From: Favolaschia claudopus
Taxonomy: Eukaryota > Basidiomycota > Agaricomycetes > Agaricales > Mycenaceae
Length of the DNA stretch: 64,000 nt
Direction: 5' to 3'
Assembly: GCA_037176885.1 (NCBI GenBank)
Contig: JAWWNJ010000027.1
Span: 1,364,001-1,428,000 of the forward strand
Part shown: in pieces, positions 22,009-32,538 of the stretch
How positions within the stretch are numbered: the stretch's first letter is position 1
Layout: every line of letters starts with the position of its first letter
The notes under the pieces: model-generated
Told to the model about the DNA's origin: nothing
The model's input: the letters and a program-made list of their open reading frames with translations, nothing else
Database searches by the model: none
Translations under genes and position numbers: made by a program

Positions 22009-22638
22009 GGGATGGACACCGTACCGTATACGGTACGGCCCGTACACTTTACGGTGCTTTACGGCGGTTACCCCGGACGTAACCGTAACCGTATAGGTCA
22101 ACTTGAGGGCCTATACGGGACGGTACGGCATGTTTTACGGGGTGTTTACGGGGTCATACGGCCGTACCATTTCTCACCCACTTATTTGGCTTAGGGAGGG
22201 TCAGTTTTGGCTGCGGGGCAACTGTGGGGAGCTAGTTGGAGGTAAGCCTTCGATGCTTGACCAGTTTCGGGCTATTTTGTGGCCACTGAGTGTGTTTGCA
22301 TACAATGAGTTGGCAAAAGGACTGAGCCGGAGACCATCCGGCACAGCGGTATTCAGCCGAGGGGTCGATAACTGATGGGATGCAGACAACATGGATAGCC
22401 GACAGAGTGTGCTGATGCATCCTCTTGAGCTGAAGCCTGATAATCGGCTCCCGCGGGAGTGATGTGCGTACGGGCCGTACAGTGCCGTATACGGCCGTAC
22501 AGATACGGCTTCATACGGCAGCAGTGACGGCGCCTCCCCGTACCGTAAGGACAGGCCTCGAAACCCTGTACGGGACGGCTACGGGTCCCGTATTGTACGG
22601 TGCCGTACGCCGTATTTTACGGTTACGGTGTCCATCCC
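22009..22638. mobile_element. TIR element with subterminal GTACGG repeats
   Basis: A 630-bp element whose left end reads GGGATGGACACCGTACCGTA and whose right end, in complement, reads GGGATGGACACCGTAACCGT. Both ends carry dense variants of ACGGTACGG in about 170 bp of subterminal sequence, while the middle is ordinary. Subterminal repeats that bind transposase are typical of hAT elements, but no 8-bp duplication could be identified. Confidence 0.7.
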
Positions 22639-22783
22639 CCTCTCCCACCATGCAGCATGCGTCGCAAAAGGGAACGAGCACGATGGGGAAGCCCTCTCCC
22701 CCCGTCCTGCGCTTCTTATTTCGGAAGCTCACAGGTCGTCGGCCGTTCTTCGGTACGAAAATTTAGTCTACAGTCCTCCGTAG

Positions 22784-23457
22784 TATATTTTAAAAAACTT
22801 TACAGCGATGCCGCGGTTGCTGAAGCAGCTCGACCTGCTTCGGATGACGAGTTTGTAGATGAACCGGGTTCTGCTACTGATCCAATCTTTGCTCCTACTC
22901 ACGCAGCCGCTTCTCTCACTCCACTCCCTCCGATTCAAGACAACGAAGCGGAATTTGGATTTGAAATGCCTCTAGATCCGGCTCCAGGTTCCATTCCAGA
23001 ATCTTATCCATCCGAGAACGACGACAACGAGCAGCGCGGCAGGGAATTCTTGACAGCAGACATGATTTCACTTTTGCTGGATACTGACACCGAGACACCC
23101 CCCTCCGCGCTACCGCCAACGAGTGGAGAATTCATCGCAGATGCAACAGAGGCATCAGCACCATCGCTGAGTCTTGGAGCTGGAGCCGATTGGGATCGGC
23201 CGCTCATGCCTGAAACGCAAGGCACTTGCGAGTGCGGTAATATACTCGACGAAGCTGAACGGGCTGATTCAGCGCTGGCCATTCGTTGCGCTAAAGCAGG
23301 TTGTGAAACCGAATGGGTAAGGAGGTTGTTTTCTTCATTCAACTTGATTTTGACGTGAAATTCGTTTTAGTATTATCGAGACTGCTTTGAAGGCGTGAGG
23401 TTCACGAAGGGGTGGACGTGTGACACATGCACCCCGCCGAAAAAGCATCGGAAATGA
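22784..23457 (+). pseudogene. 3' fragment of a gene with a PHD-like zinc finger
   Basis: Exon 1 (about 22,784-23,316) encodes an acidic, Pro/Ser-rich region and ends in CECGNILDEAERAD followed by CAKAGCETEW. A 54-bp GT-AG intron (23,317-23,370) joins it in frame to YYRDCFEGVRFTKGW, CDTC and a Lys-rich end (stop at 23,455-23,457). The Cys spacing is that of a PHD-type finger, with Tyr or Asp where the usual His would stand. Such fingers close several families of mushroom transposon proteins, but the body of the protein is missing: the TIR element ends only about 145 bp upstream. A functional small gene is possible but I see no start codon that convinces. Confidence 0.45.
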
Positions 23458-26280
23458 GCCCTAAAGCTCAATTATCATTTAATTTGCACTCAACGTTGCT
23501 TTGCACAGTATATTGAATACTATCAATTATTTCATTCTTCTCAGTATTTGGGTCTAGGGAGGTTCAAATGACTTCTCTTGATTAAGGAAGGTCAGTTGAA
23601 CAATAGCTCCGTAAGATTCTCTCACTACACTCCGAACTGTGCTAAAACTTCGCGAAGTTGAAATTTGGTGGGCGCGGCTGACCGGGAGCTACGGCCCGTG
23701 ACAACAGTGGGAATCTCCTTCCCGATATGGCAGGACGGGGGGGAGGGGGGTCCAGCCGACGGCCAGGAAAAAACTTTTGTAGGTGATATCTTTTTCTCTT
23801 ATCGTTGGATCCCCTTGAGATGTATACCATTTCAGTCCATACATGTCGCTAGCATATCTGTTCTCAAGTCGTTGACTGAGCTATTGACATGTTAACCAAC
23901 CGATTTTGAGCAGGATGTAGTTAATAGACCTACTAGCACCATGTATTGTTGTAACACTGGGATGAGCACACTATGCACTCAACATTTGGTGGACTTAGCA
24001 AAAAAAAAAATGAGTAGTTGTTTCATTACGAAAATTCATGATGTTTTGTCATGAATCCATATGGTCACAAAAGTGAGTTTCTGAGCATCATGAAAGCTGT
24101 CTTGAAATTCATAATGTCGTTCATGACAAAACATCATGAAACCTGAATTTCATAACAATTTTCATGAATTTCATGATGAATACTTTGCACAGTGTGTGTG
24201 AATACCGGGCCGGCGGGGATGGATAGATAGCCTACCTATATACTGTGTGTTACACTGTACTTAGTTACTCAATGAATGCTTGCCCCTCTTCCCCTTACTT
24301 TCTCCTCTTACTGTCCAATGTCATGTACATTGTACAGGATTTCTTTGATATTTTTTAGATTTGCAGTCTCTTGCTGGTGTTAGCTCAATTCTTGATATAG
24401 CATTGGCACTCAATATAGACTAGCGAGTTTGCGAAGCGACTCGGTAATAGACCAGTGATTGATCTTGGTAAACAAGACCTTGCTCCTGGGTTGTCATTTG
24501 TCGCAAATTCAAGAGTAAAAACATTGAACGAAATAGCATTCCGTTCACCTTTTATACTGGAAAGATTGCAGAAGCCAAATGAAATTACAGTGCGGCAAAT
24601 GCTCAAATTGGGTTTCAAGCTCAAGACTTATGGATTCAATATCGAGGATATTCTTTGGATATTCTTACTGAATTTCAACTTTCTGAGCCTTTTCAACAGT
24701 TGCATGAGTATCTAGAATGGAATGGAATCAATGGATAGTAATTCAGTAGATGATTGCATGTAATATAGACTGAAGCGAGCTTCCCCTCCTGTGTGGACCA
24801 TTGTCCACATACCGTTTCATTCAACTGTGCGGAATCTAATGCTCGATGTGGGCAAACAAGGCTTAGGCGAGCTGCATGAGTTTCTGGGCAGCGTCTCGCA
24901 GGTACAAGATTTGTACCAGATGCGAGCGAAGCAAGCAGATCCCTTCCCTGGTGATGACGAGGGAGCCTGGTCTAAGCCTAGCCTAGACAACGACGACAAA
25001 AAACGGGTAACGGCAGCGAACTGGTAGCGCTCCCAAACGGTTAGCGGGCCAATAGCAGTTGCAGCGGTGTGCGCTCGACGACTGAGCCGCTCGATGCGCT
25101 TCGACAAGCGACTTGGGAATCGACAATGGTGACGACGCGGTCGATAATGGTGGCCAACGAACGAGGCTTAATGCTGGCGTATTGCAGACTGCCCCACCAG
25201 CGGGGTGCTCGCCTTCGCAGTGACAGCTCGAACCAAAATGGGTGCGAATTGTGTTGAGGAGTCGCCGCGCGGAGTTCCAGGTGATGAAGATGGGGGAGGT
25301 TAGTGGGGCTTGTGCCTGTCTTATCCCGCTGAACTCGGAGATTTTTGCTTTCTACCGAGATTTGAGGGACTGTCGTGTCGACTCGTCCAAATGTTTTAAC
25401 GCCCTCGACATTTATATATACCCAACAACAAGTTGAATTACTCCACCAAATGAATCGGCACCCCTCACCTATATCTTTGACCCGCTGGCGTTCCTTCCAT
25501 CGAGCCACCCACTCGTTAGGTATGCACACCTTCTCGCCTTTCCCAAGAGCCCAGATCTGTAGCTCATTTGCGTAAGCCACGCTCGCCCCAAGCTCGCCCT
25601 TTGCATGACATTCAAATTCTACGCCTTGAGGTACATGGCGCTGTGTCGGCGCAGCAGTCAGGTATCATATTTTAGGATTCTACGCAAAGTTAGCAATCGT
25701 CGCAACTCCATAACTTGGGTAATACGAATTTCTTCGAGTATACGCTGTGAGTATTTAGAATTCATGTTCTCTCTCGCCTTTTGTCATGGAGAACGGGCGG
25801 CAACTTCCTCAACCTCATTCAAAATCGTGTAGATAAGTATGGGGCGATGGACGTTTGTTCTGCTTGCGCATTTTCTACGAGAAATTTAAATTTTTCAAGA
25901 GCGCACATTAATGAAACTGCCCTTGCGAGAACATAAGGTAGTCCAAGCACAGGCGTCAGATATGCGGAGCAGAATCACTGGCAAAGGCGTTAGGAAATTG
26001 AATAATCAAACCACAGAACTGCCTGTAATTAAATCTTATAGTAGGTTTCAGGCTGATCAGCTCATTCAAACTGTCTGGAGTATTGTTGCCCATTACCAAA
26101 TGGCTCATAACGAATTTCAAGAGTCTTGATTTACTTCCTTCAAGGAGTCGAATCTGAGTCAGATTCGATGAACTTGTTAGCTAGCATTGCGAGCCTGTTT
26201 GGGAACGCTGCACACCCATTAATTTTATCGGTGCTGAAGCTCTCTGATTTTTCCATGTTCCGGAACGTGTTTGTATGCAT
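23458..26280. other. Non-coding stretch, one clear inverted repeat
   Basis: There are nearly 3 kb without a gene I can support. The only definite structure is the perfect 21-bp inverted repeat at 24,035-24,140 (listed separately). An open frame on the minus strand at 25,041-25,580 has ordinary composition, but no domain or splice signals that I trust. Confidence 0.35.
24035..24140. repeat. Perfect 21-bp inverted repeat
   Basis: TTCATGATGTTTTGTCATGA(A) at 24,035-24,055 is exactly complementary to 24,120-24,140, and more TCATGA palindromes lie around it. It probably belongs to a small palindromic element whose outer ends I could not fix. Confidence 0.7.
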
Positions 26281-27476
26281 GGAAGTTGAACACTGAACGA
26301 GTGTTGGGGGTTCAACCCCAGTCAAAAGTCGGTAGGATGGGATGATATGATCTGGGATGAAAAAAAATGAAATCAGTGCAGCGGGGACCGAGTGGAATGA
26401 TTTGAGTTCTTTTGTAGATGCTGTTCAAATCATCTCGCTGTGTACCAGAGTTTCCTCCAGCTAGTAACTCGGAAATTCATTCAAGACGTCCCAACATCGT
26501 ACGATTTCTGAATTTTCCTGACCACACTTATAGCCTTCCGAGGACTTTGATCGTCTGTCTCTCTTTCACTCCCTCCACCATCTCCCTCTGCAAAGCCTCT
26601 CTTCAGCGCTCCGCCCCTCGTCCGCTCGCCAGTTCAAGGCATGTTCTATTCGCTCAGCCTGGTTGTCACTTCTGCTCACTTAATTGCTTCATTGCGCTTC
26701 GTAGCAATGTGCCCCTCCCTCGACACGCACTACGCGCTGAGCCGCTAGACACTAGTAAGCGTAGAGTCTAGACTCGTGTCTTCTGTATGTCTCTAACTCC
26801 TTGCTAACTCCTTTGCAGTTGGCATCATGCATACATCCCCTTTCTAGGACATCGACGGCAGCGCTTCTCCAGCCACAGAGGCGTGCTGTCGTTCCTCTGG
26901 ATGAGTCAGAGTCAGCCAGCTTATTTTCTACGCATCCTGACATCATTATCAACCGCAGGACACAACCGCGCCGCCGCCGCCATCATCGCCCTCCGTCCCG
27001 ACAATCCAAGTCGAAGACCGCGCCCTCTTCCTCGATAGCGCTACCACTGCAGGAAAAGTCTCACCAACATGCGGACCAGCCGCCAATGCACCACTGGCTG
27101 TCGCATTCACTTCGTGCTAGCTCGACGGGTAGGTTGGTATGGGTTGAACTGAATTGTAAATACCATTATTTGTACTACCATACATCCAATATATTCATTT
27201 CACCGTCGTACACCTCTTGCCAATCCATACCATAACATTCCAATACATTCTCTCGAGGCGGCAGCCCTCCCGCTCATAATCTGTAATAAATTGAGATAAA
27301 ACGTGCAGATGCTCAAATTATCACAACGCAAGTCGTACCCTACCGGAAATTAGTGCAATTTGTTAGATGATTTGAGAGACCACGAAATGATTTGAATCTG
27401 CTCCGTTTAATCTCGTTCCATTCCATTCTATCCTACCGACTTTTGACTGGGGTTCAACTCTGCAAAGTTGAACTTG
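26281..27476. mobile_element. TIR element of about 1.2 kb
   Basis: Long inverted repeats at 26,310-26,338 and 27,430-27,458 share GTTCAACCCCAGTCAAAAGT and then CGGTAGGAT. Weaker matches extend outward (AAGTTGAAC / AAGTTCAAC) and inward (about 100 bp, ending AAATCATCT). The interior has open frames of low complexity but no transposase that I recognise. The outer ends and target duplication are uncertain. Confidence 0.6.
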
Positions 27477-28255
27477 TAAGTTACTGACGGGGATCAATCA
27501 TCAGCGGGAATATTGATCAGGCCGACGGCCATCATGCAGGGGTGTAGTCCTATGCCCAAATAAGGACATGGGTGTCAACAGCCATCACATGAGCCAGAAA
27601 TCTGGTCCCGCAGAGTTTGAGGAAAGATCCGTGCAAAACTTTCTGTGGGACCACTTTTCCTGATTTCGCCCGGAACAAGGCGCCATGAAGCCCAGAGTCG
27701 AGCCAAAAGTCGACTGATAAGGACCCCACAGCGGGCACAGCCCCCCCCCCGCGCGCGGGAGCCGCCGCGGAAGCTCAACTCTGAGCCCACCTACTTAAGA
27801 CCTGAAGTAGCCTTAACTGTGTGCTGGCGGAGGGCCAATGATAATGTCCCCAAAGGCCTGATGAAAATCCTGACTGGTGATCGGTTCAACGGGCCCGCTC
27901 AGCCGGCTGCACTGCTTTCGTCCCAAAAGAGAAATACCGTTGGCGTGTGAACGACTTCTCCTGTTTGCATTCGACGACTTCTTTTGTCTCAGGACGCGTA
28001 CGCGACAAATTGTGCTAGCCAGCAGCTCTTCCCTGGCTCTCGGTTCCACCCTCCAGTAACCTGTCGCGTTGACCGCGCCGTCCGCCCCTTGTCTCACACG
28101 CTACAAATCAAGCTGTTACCCGGCTCGCATATCAGCGCCGCCTCGCCTACACCGACTCTCGGGGAACGAGATACGGCATATCACGGTCCCGTGTCACTTC
28201 TGCGACAGTTTTTTCATCTCTAGCTTTCGCTCTTACCCTCTCGCAAGCACAATCA
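27477..28255. other. Non-coding stretch / probable 5' flank
   Basis: No gene supported. It contains a run of nine C followed by GCGCGCGGG. The last 150 bp are pyrimidine-rich and probably form the leader of the gene relic that begins at 28,256. Confidence 0.35.
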
Positions 28256-29180
28256 ATGTCTTCTCGCACTCCTGCCCCATACACCCCACCGAATGCTCCC
28301 CAGACACCCTTGATGCGCAAGACGGCACGTTTGGCCTCTCATACCCCACCCCAATTCGATATAGCGGCTAACAGTCCTATCCACGACCGTACCATGCTCT
28401 CCCTTCCACTCGACTCGGCTCCTATTTCGACCGGAACTGTTTCCATCCCGAAATTGAACTCTGTTCCTTCTGCGGGTGAACCTGGACCCTCTCCTGGGCG
28501 ACTCAAATACTCTCTTGATGCTCTCGAAGCCGAATCGCAATCTATTCGCTTAAAAATTCGTGCAAAGGAGCAGGAGGATAAAGGGACTCCGGGAACATAT
28601 GAGCGCCACTTTCGCTCCTACGAGACCTGGTGGAATACCTCGGAAGCCTTGAAAGCGGCTCAAAATACTAGACTCACACCTCTCCCGGCTATGCCTATTA
28701 CCGCAGCAAAAGTCGTAATGTTTCTCGAGTACGAAAGCACACGTGAAAAGGTACACCATCATTTTTTGTCTGATTCCGCAATAATCTACCAACATGCTGA
28801 CCGAATGAATAGAAGAAGCGTGGGGGCGGGACCATCACAGGCTCTAGCGTCGGACGATCCCAGATTTCTGGAGTGATCAGCGCTCTGGAGTCTTTTCGTT
28901 TTCATTCCCAGCATCTGTACAACACTGAAGCGCAGATCATTTTGCGGAATGATTCGCGGATTCGGCAATTTGAATCAGCTGCAAAACACGATGAACCGAA
29001 GCGCGCGGAGAAAGCGCAAGTTACCAAGGCCGCTGGTAGTTCGCTAGGTGTGTTTGCACATATTCTTCAACGGAGTAACTAACGATTTTCAGACACCTAT
29101 ACGGTTGCTTGAGCTTCGTCAATATATGATATGGATGATGACTTTCTCCTGTACTTCTTCAAGTCGTACGTGCTTCATTA
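28256..29180 (+). pseudogene. Gene relic, ITAAK/ISALE family (unnamed)
   Basis: Exon 1 (28,256-28,750) begins with a Pro/Thr-rich tail. It then has YSLDALEAES, a basic helix, TYERHFRSYETWW, and PITAAKVVMFLEYESTREK. A 68-bp intron (28,751-28,818) leads in frame to exon 2 with GRSQISGVISALESFRFHSQ and DSRIRQFESAAKHDEPKRAE. A second intron follows SSL, after which DTYT continues for a few codons and then meets a TGA, so the frame is broken near 29,110. I recall this motif order from a repetitive gene family of mushrooms, but its function is unknown to me; the helical layout would suit a recombinase-type N-terminal DNA-binding domain. The 3' part is absent. An inverted, more decayed copy lies at 12,895-13,385. 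Confidence 0.55.
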
Positions 29181-31112
29181 GAGTCCGTTCGGATCGTCCT
29201 GGCGCCAGGTCAGGATGCAGGATAATGGCTGATTGGGGTGACGTTCCGACTGATAGACAGGTCCCGTGATTTCCCCACATTCTCTTCTTTTCCCTCTATT
29301 TGCGCGTTTTTAACGCGTTTGAACGCGTCATACCAACAGAGAGGCATCTTGATCCGTTACCACCACCATCTCCCCGTTTCCCACGCCTAAGGGACACCGA
29401 GGTCGGCGTTGGCTATAGGATAAGGTGGGCGTGAGCCAGGGTTGCACCCAAGGGTGACCTCCACACCCGCGCTGCCTTCGAGCAGCACCGCCGATGAGCG
29501 GAATGAGGCCGACGAGCCCATTTTACAAGCCTGCGAGGCTGCACCTTCGAGTGCTATGTATTCCTATCGAACGTTGGGTGTTTCGGGAAGATGCTCCTCA
29601 ACTTCAAGTCCTTAGGTTCGTCTACCACTGCTGCTCTTCTCCTCTCCCTCCCCCTTCGTCGCTGCACCGACTATGCCCCTGCCCACTGTGCTGCGGATGG
29701 CGTAATCAATGACTCTAAATGTCACGTGACATCACCGGCTCCGCCTCTTCTGCTCCATCCCGCCGTTTGAGATTCAAGCCTCAACGCTCTGCTCCGCTGT
29801 TTCCTTTGCGATACTCACTCGACCGGTCTCCTCTGCCTGCCTCCTGGGTGCACCCTCGTGCAGGTGCTGCTATTTTACGGGATCTTGGGGGCCATATTCC
29901 TGCCAATGTCACGTTTCGTTCTTTGCCTATTTTTCTGTCCCTTGCCCCTTCGTCGTCGTCAATGATACTCCCCCTTTATTCTGTCGCTGTCTACTGTCTG
30001 TCCCCCCAGTGCACTTTCGAATGGCGCTATTAATGCCTTGATTCTCCGTTGCCTGTGTTTGCGCGTCCCGTACTGCTTATCCATAGTACACACTTCGCCT
30101 CTGAGTATCATGACCTCGGATAAATTTATCTTCACGTCTCCACTCGCCGTGTCTTTCCCCTTGTAACCTGATCTCTAACGGAGCGTCGACAACACGGCTA
30201 CACTCCTCCATGCGCTCCTTGCCAATTTTACTGTATGAAAATATCCGGACGGCGGTCCTTAATCGTACCTCAACATGAACCACACCAACAATGACATACG
30301 AATTAGTACCGAGGGCCCTCCTGGAACACGGGAGGGTTTCGGGGACGTGGTACAGCCCTCTCGTCAGTGCCTGCAGGCTGCGAGTTCACAGAGCGAAACC
30401 AGCAGGAGTCGAGGTGATTTGGGGTCTAGCCCCGACTACCCTTCACGCGACCCCTTCTGTAGCGGTTCGTCTGCTCTGGCTGTTACAGCGACGGGCGAAG
30501 AGCAGAGCCCTCGTCCCTCTTCGGTTGCGACCGTGATTTTGGATGATGATTCGCCGTGGTTGCGGCCAGTATCCGCGACGGATCAGAACTTAAGATTTCA
30601 GTCCAACAATACTTTGGCCGAGATGGCCATGTCAAATGTTTTGCGGGTAAATGAAGAGGGACATCTGAGCTCCCGCAATACCGATATCAATGGCACACAA
30701 CCAAACGAGGCATTATCAACCACTTATATTCCCACAGACAATTCCAATCTAGTGCCGCCTCATCAACTTCAACGCGATCCAAACGCGCAACTCGATATAG
30801 ATAATCCAGGGAACTGGGAAGAATTAAATCAACACATTCGAAGACGCAACAAGCCTCCGAATCCACCACGAACAAATAGATCGACAAGGTCGTCTCTGAT
30901 GTTATGCTCTCTCAATATCAACGGCCGGGATCAAAACAAATCGATTCATCGTCCTGACCATAAATTCAACCATATCAAACATACGATCGATGAAAACAAT
31001 ATCGGAGTCCTCGCGTTACAGGAATCACACCTCGATGATATCGCTGCGACTCAGTTCAACAACATTTTCCAACGCTGGTTCAAGCTTTTCAATTCTTCTC
31101 ATCCGGAAATTT

Positions 31113-31800
31113 ATCTCTTGCCTCATGAGGCATTTTTCTCACACGGCCTTGTTTTGATGGTCCGAGGCTTTTGAGGCCTCATGCGGCCTTACGAGATGGG
31201 CCGCCCAAACCTTTCTTTGCAGCTACAGTTGCGGCAAAATCAATTTACTTACTAAATAAGGAAATTCTCGTCAATTCGCTCCTTTTGCTCGTTTTTTTCG
31301 AGCGGTAAGTTGATAAGAATACTAAGAACTGCTAGTCTGTATTCCTGATGTAACAAAACTGGCGTCTTTGTATTGGTTTCGCCGGGATAACCAGCAACTT
31401 TGTCTCATAAAGTGCAGCCAAAAACAGTGAGAAACATGACGAATCCGGTTGTTTTTTGGGCGTAGACCGGCTCAAATCCGAAAGTACAGGCGCTTGGTGC
31501 TATTTCAACGTGCTTGTGGTGGTTTTGTTGTGTGGTAGAGCGGATTTGATGAAAATTTCCTTATTTGGTAAGTAAATTGATTTTGCCGCAACTGTACAAG
31601 ACGAGGCAAGGCATTCCGACCTTGTCTGCTGCTCTGGACGTGCTCTTTGTTCCTGGAGTAAGGATCCTGCAGCCCACACTGTACCGTGGGGGCCCTCTAT
31701 TCGAAAAATCGAATTAATCTCGTATGATATCACTTTCCTCATGAGGGCCTCGGCTCTCACAGCCACATGAGGCCTTACGAAGCCTCACGTGAGAAATTTC
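31113..31800. mobile_element. DNA element inserted in the LINE endonuclease
   Basis: A 688-bp insertion bordered by AAATTT at 31,107-31,112 and 31,801-31,806. The two ends are loosely inverted (CCTCATGAGGC on the left, GCCTCACGTGAG on the right) and carry several GGCCTCATG-type motifs. Excision of the element plus one AAATTT (694 bp) puts the two endonuclease halves in the same frame, which supports these boundaries. The superfamily is unclear: the apparent 6-bp duplication could be a decayed 8-bp hAT duplication. Confidence 0.65.
31226..31594. mobile_element. TA-flanked MITE (CAGTTGCGGC family), copy 2
   Basis: A 369-bp element nested inside the 31,113-31,800 insertion. Its inverted repeats of about 58 bp begin CAGTTGCGGCAAAATCAATT and are flanked by TA at 31,224-31,225 and 31,595-31,596. 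The ends match the copy at 14,753-15,145. Confidence 0.9.
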
Positions 31801-32538
31801 AAATTTCCGACGAATCCACGGCCGGTGTCTCTTTTATTCTCAACAGAAAATTTGTCGACACACAAAACGTACGTGAATATGTTCTCGTCCCCGGTCGCGC
31901 TTTCATGATAGTCATACCATGGCACCGCGGGACGACTCGGAACATTTTGAATATCTATGCTCCGAACTCTCCAGAAGAACGTCGAAAATTATGGGACGAC
32001 CTATGGAAATTGTGGTACACTGACTGCCACCTACCCCTACCAACTGAAGCTGCAGGTGACTGGAATTTTGTCGAGGATGATCTCGATCGTTTCTCTGGTG
32101 TGTCGGACTCGGTCCCTTCGAGCTTTGCTCGTTTGATGTCACTTTTCCAATTCCAAGACGGTTGGCGTCTGACTTTTCCCGACTCAAGGGATTATACTTG
32201 CCGACAACTTCGTACAGACAATACATCCGGTACGCAACATATTTCCTATGCTAGATTGGACAGAGTCTATGTACCGAGCTCGAAATTGAATGAGTATCGT
32301 GAGTGGTCGATCAAACATTGCGCTGTTGCTTCCGACCATCGTTTAGTCTCCGTGGAGATCGTTTACAGACAGGATGAACAGCCAGGTCCCGGAAGATGGA
32401 GTATGCCGTTATACCTTTTGAAGACTCCAAAATTTATGAAAAGAGTTCACGAGTTGAATACTAATCTAGCCGATTGAACGCGATGGATCGACTCCAGATT
32501 TCAACGAGCAAACACTGTGGTTCAAATACAAGAGTGAT

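Larger units (their letters stand above)
30275..32477 (+). pseudogene. LINE apurinic-type endonuclease region, interrupted
   Basis: The N-terminal 200 residues are Ser/Pro/Asn-rich. The endonuclease (EEP fold), which nicks target DNA to prime reverse transcription, then starts with MLCSLNINGRD and continues to ALQESHLDD (catalytic Glu). The frame is broken by the insertion at 31,113-31,800 and resumes with AGVSFILNRKF, NIYAPN, AAGDWNFVEDD (catalytic Asp/Asn) and ASDHRLVSVEI (catalytic His). All the key endonuclease motifs are thus still visible on the two sides. Removing the insertion with one 6-bp duplication restores one frame. A TGA at 32,475-32,477 ends the frame; the RT continues in another frame from about 32,487, so one indel lies there. 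Confidence 0.85.

Noticed and set aside
25041..25580. Open frame of 179 codons on the minus strand
   Set aside because: No recognisable domain, no clear start context, and no exon partner. It may be a relic but cannot be supported.
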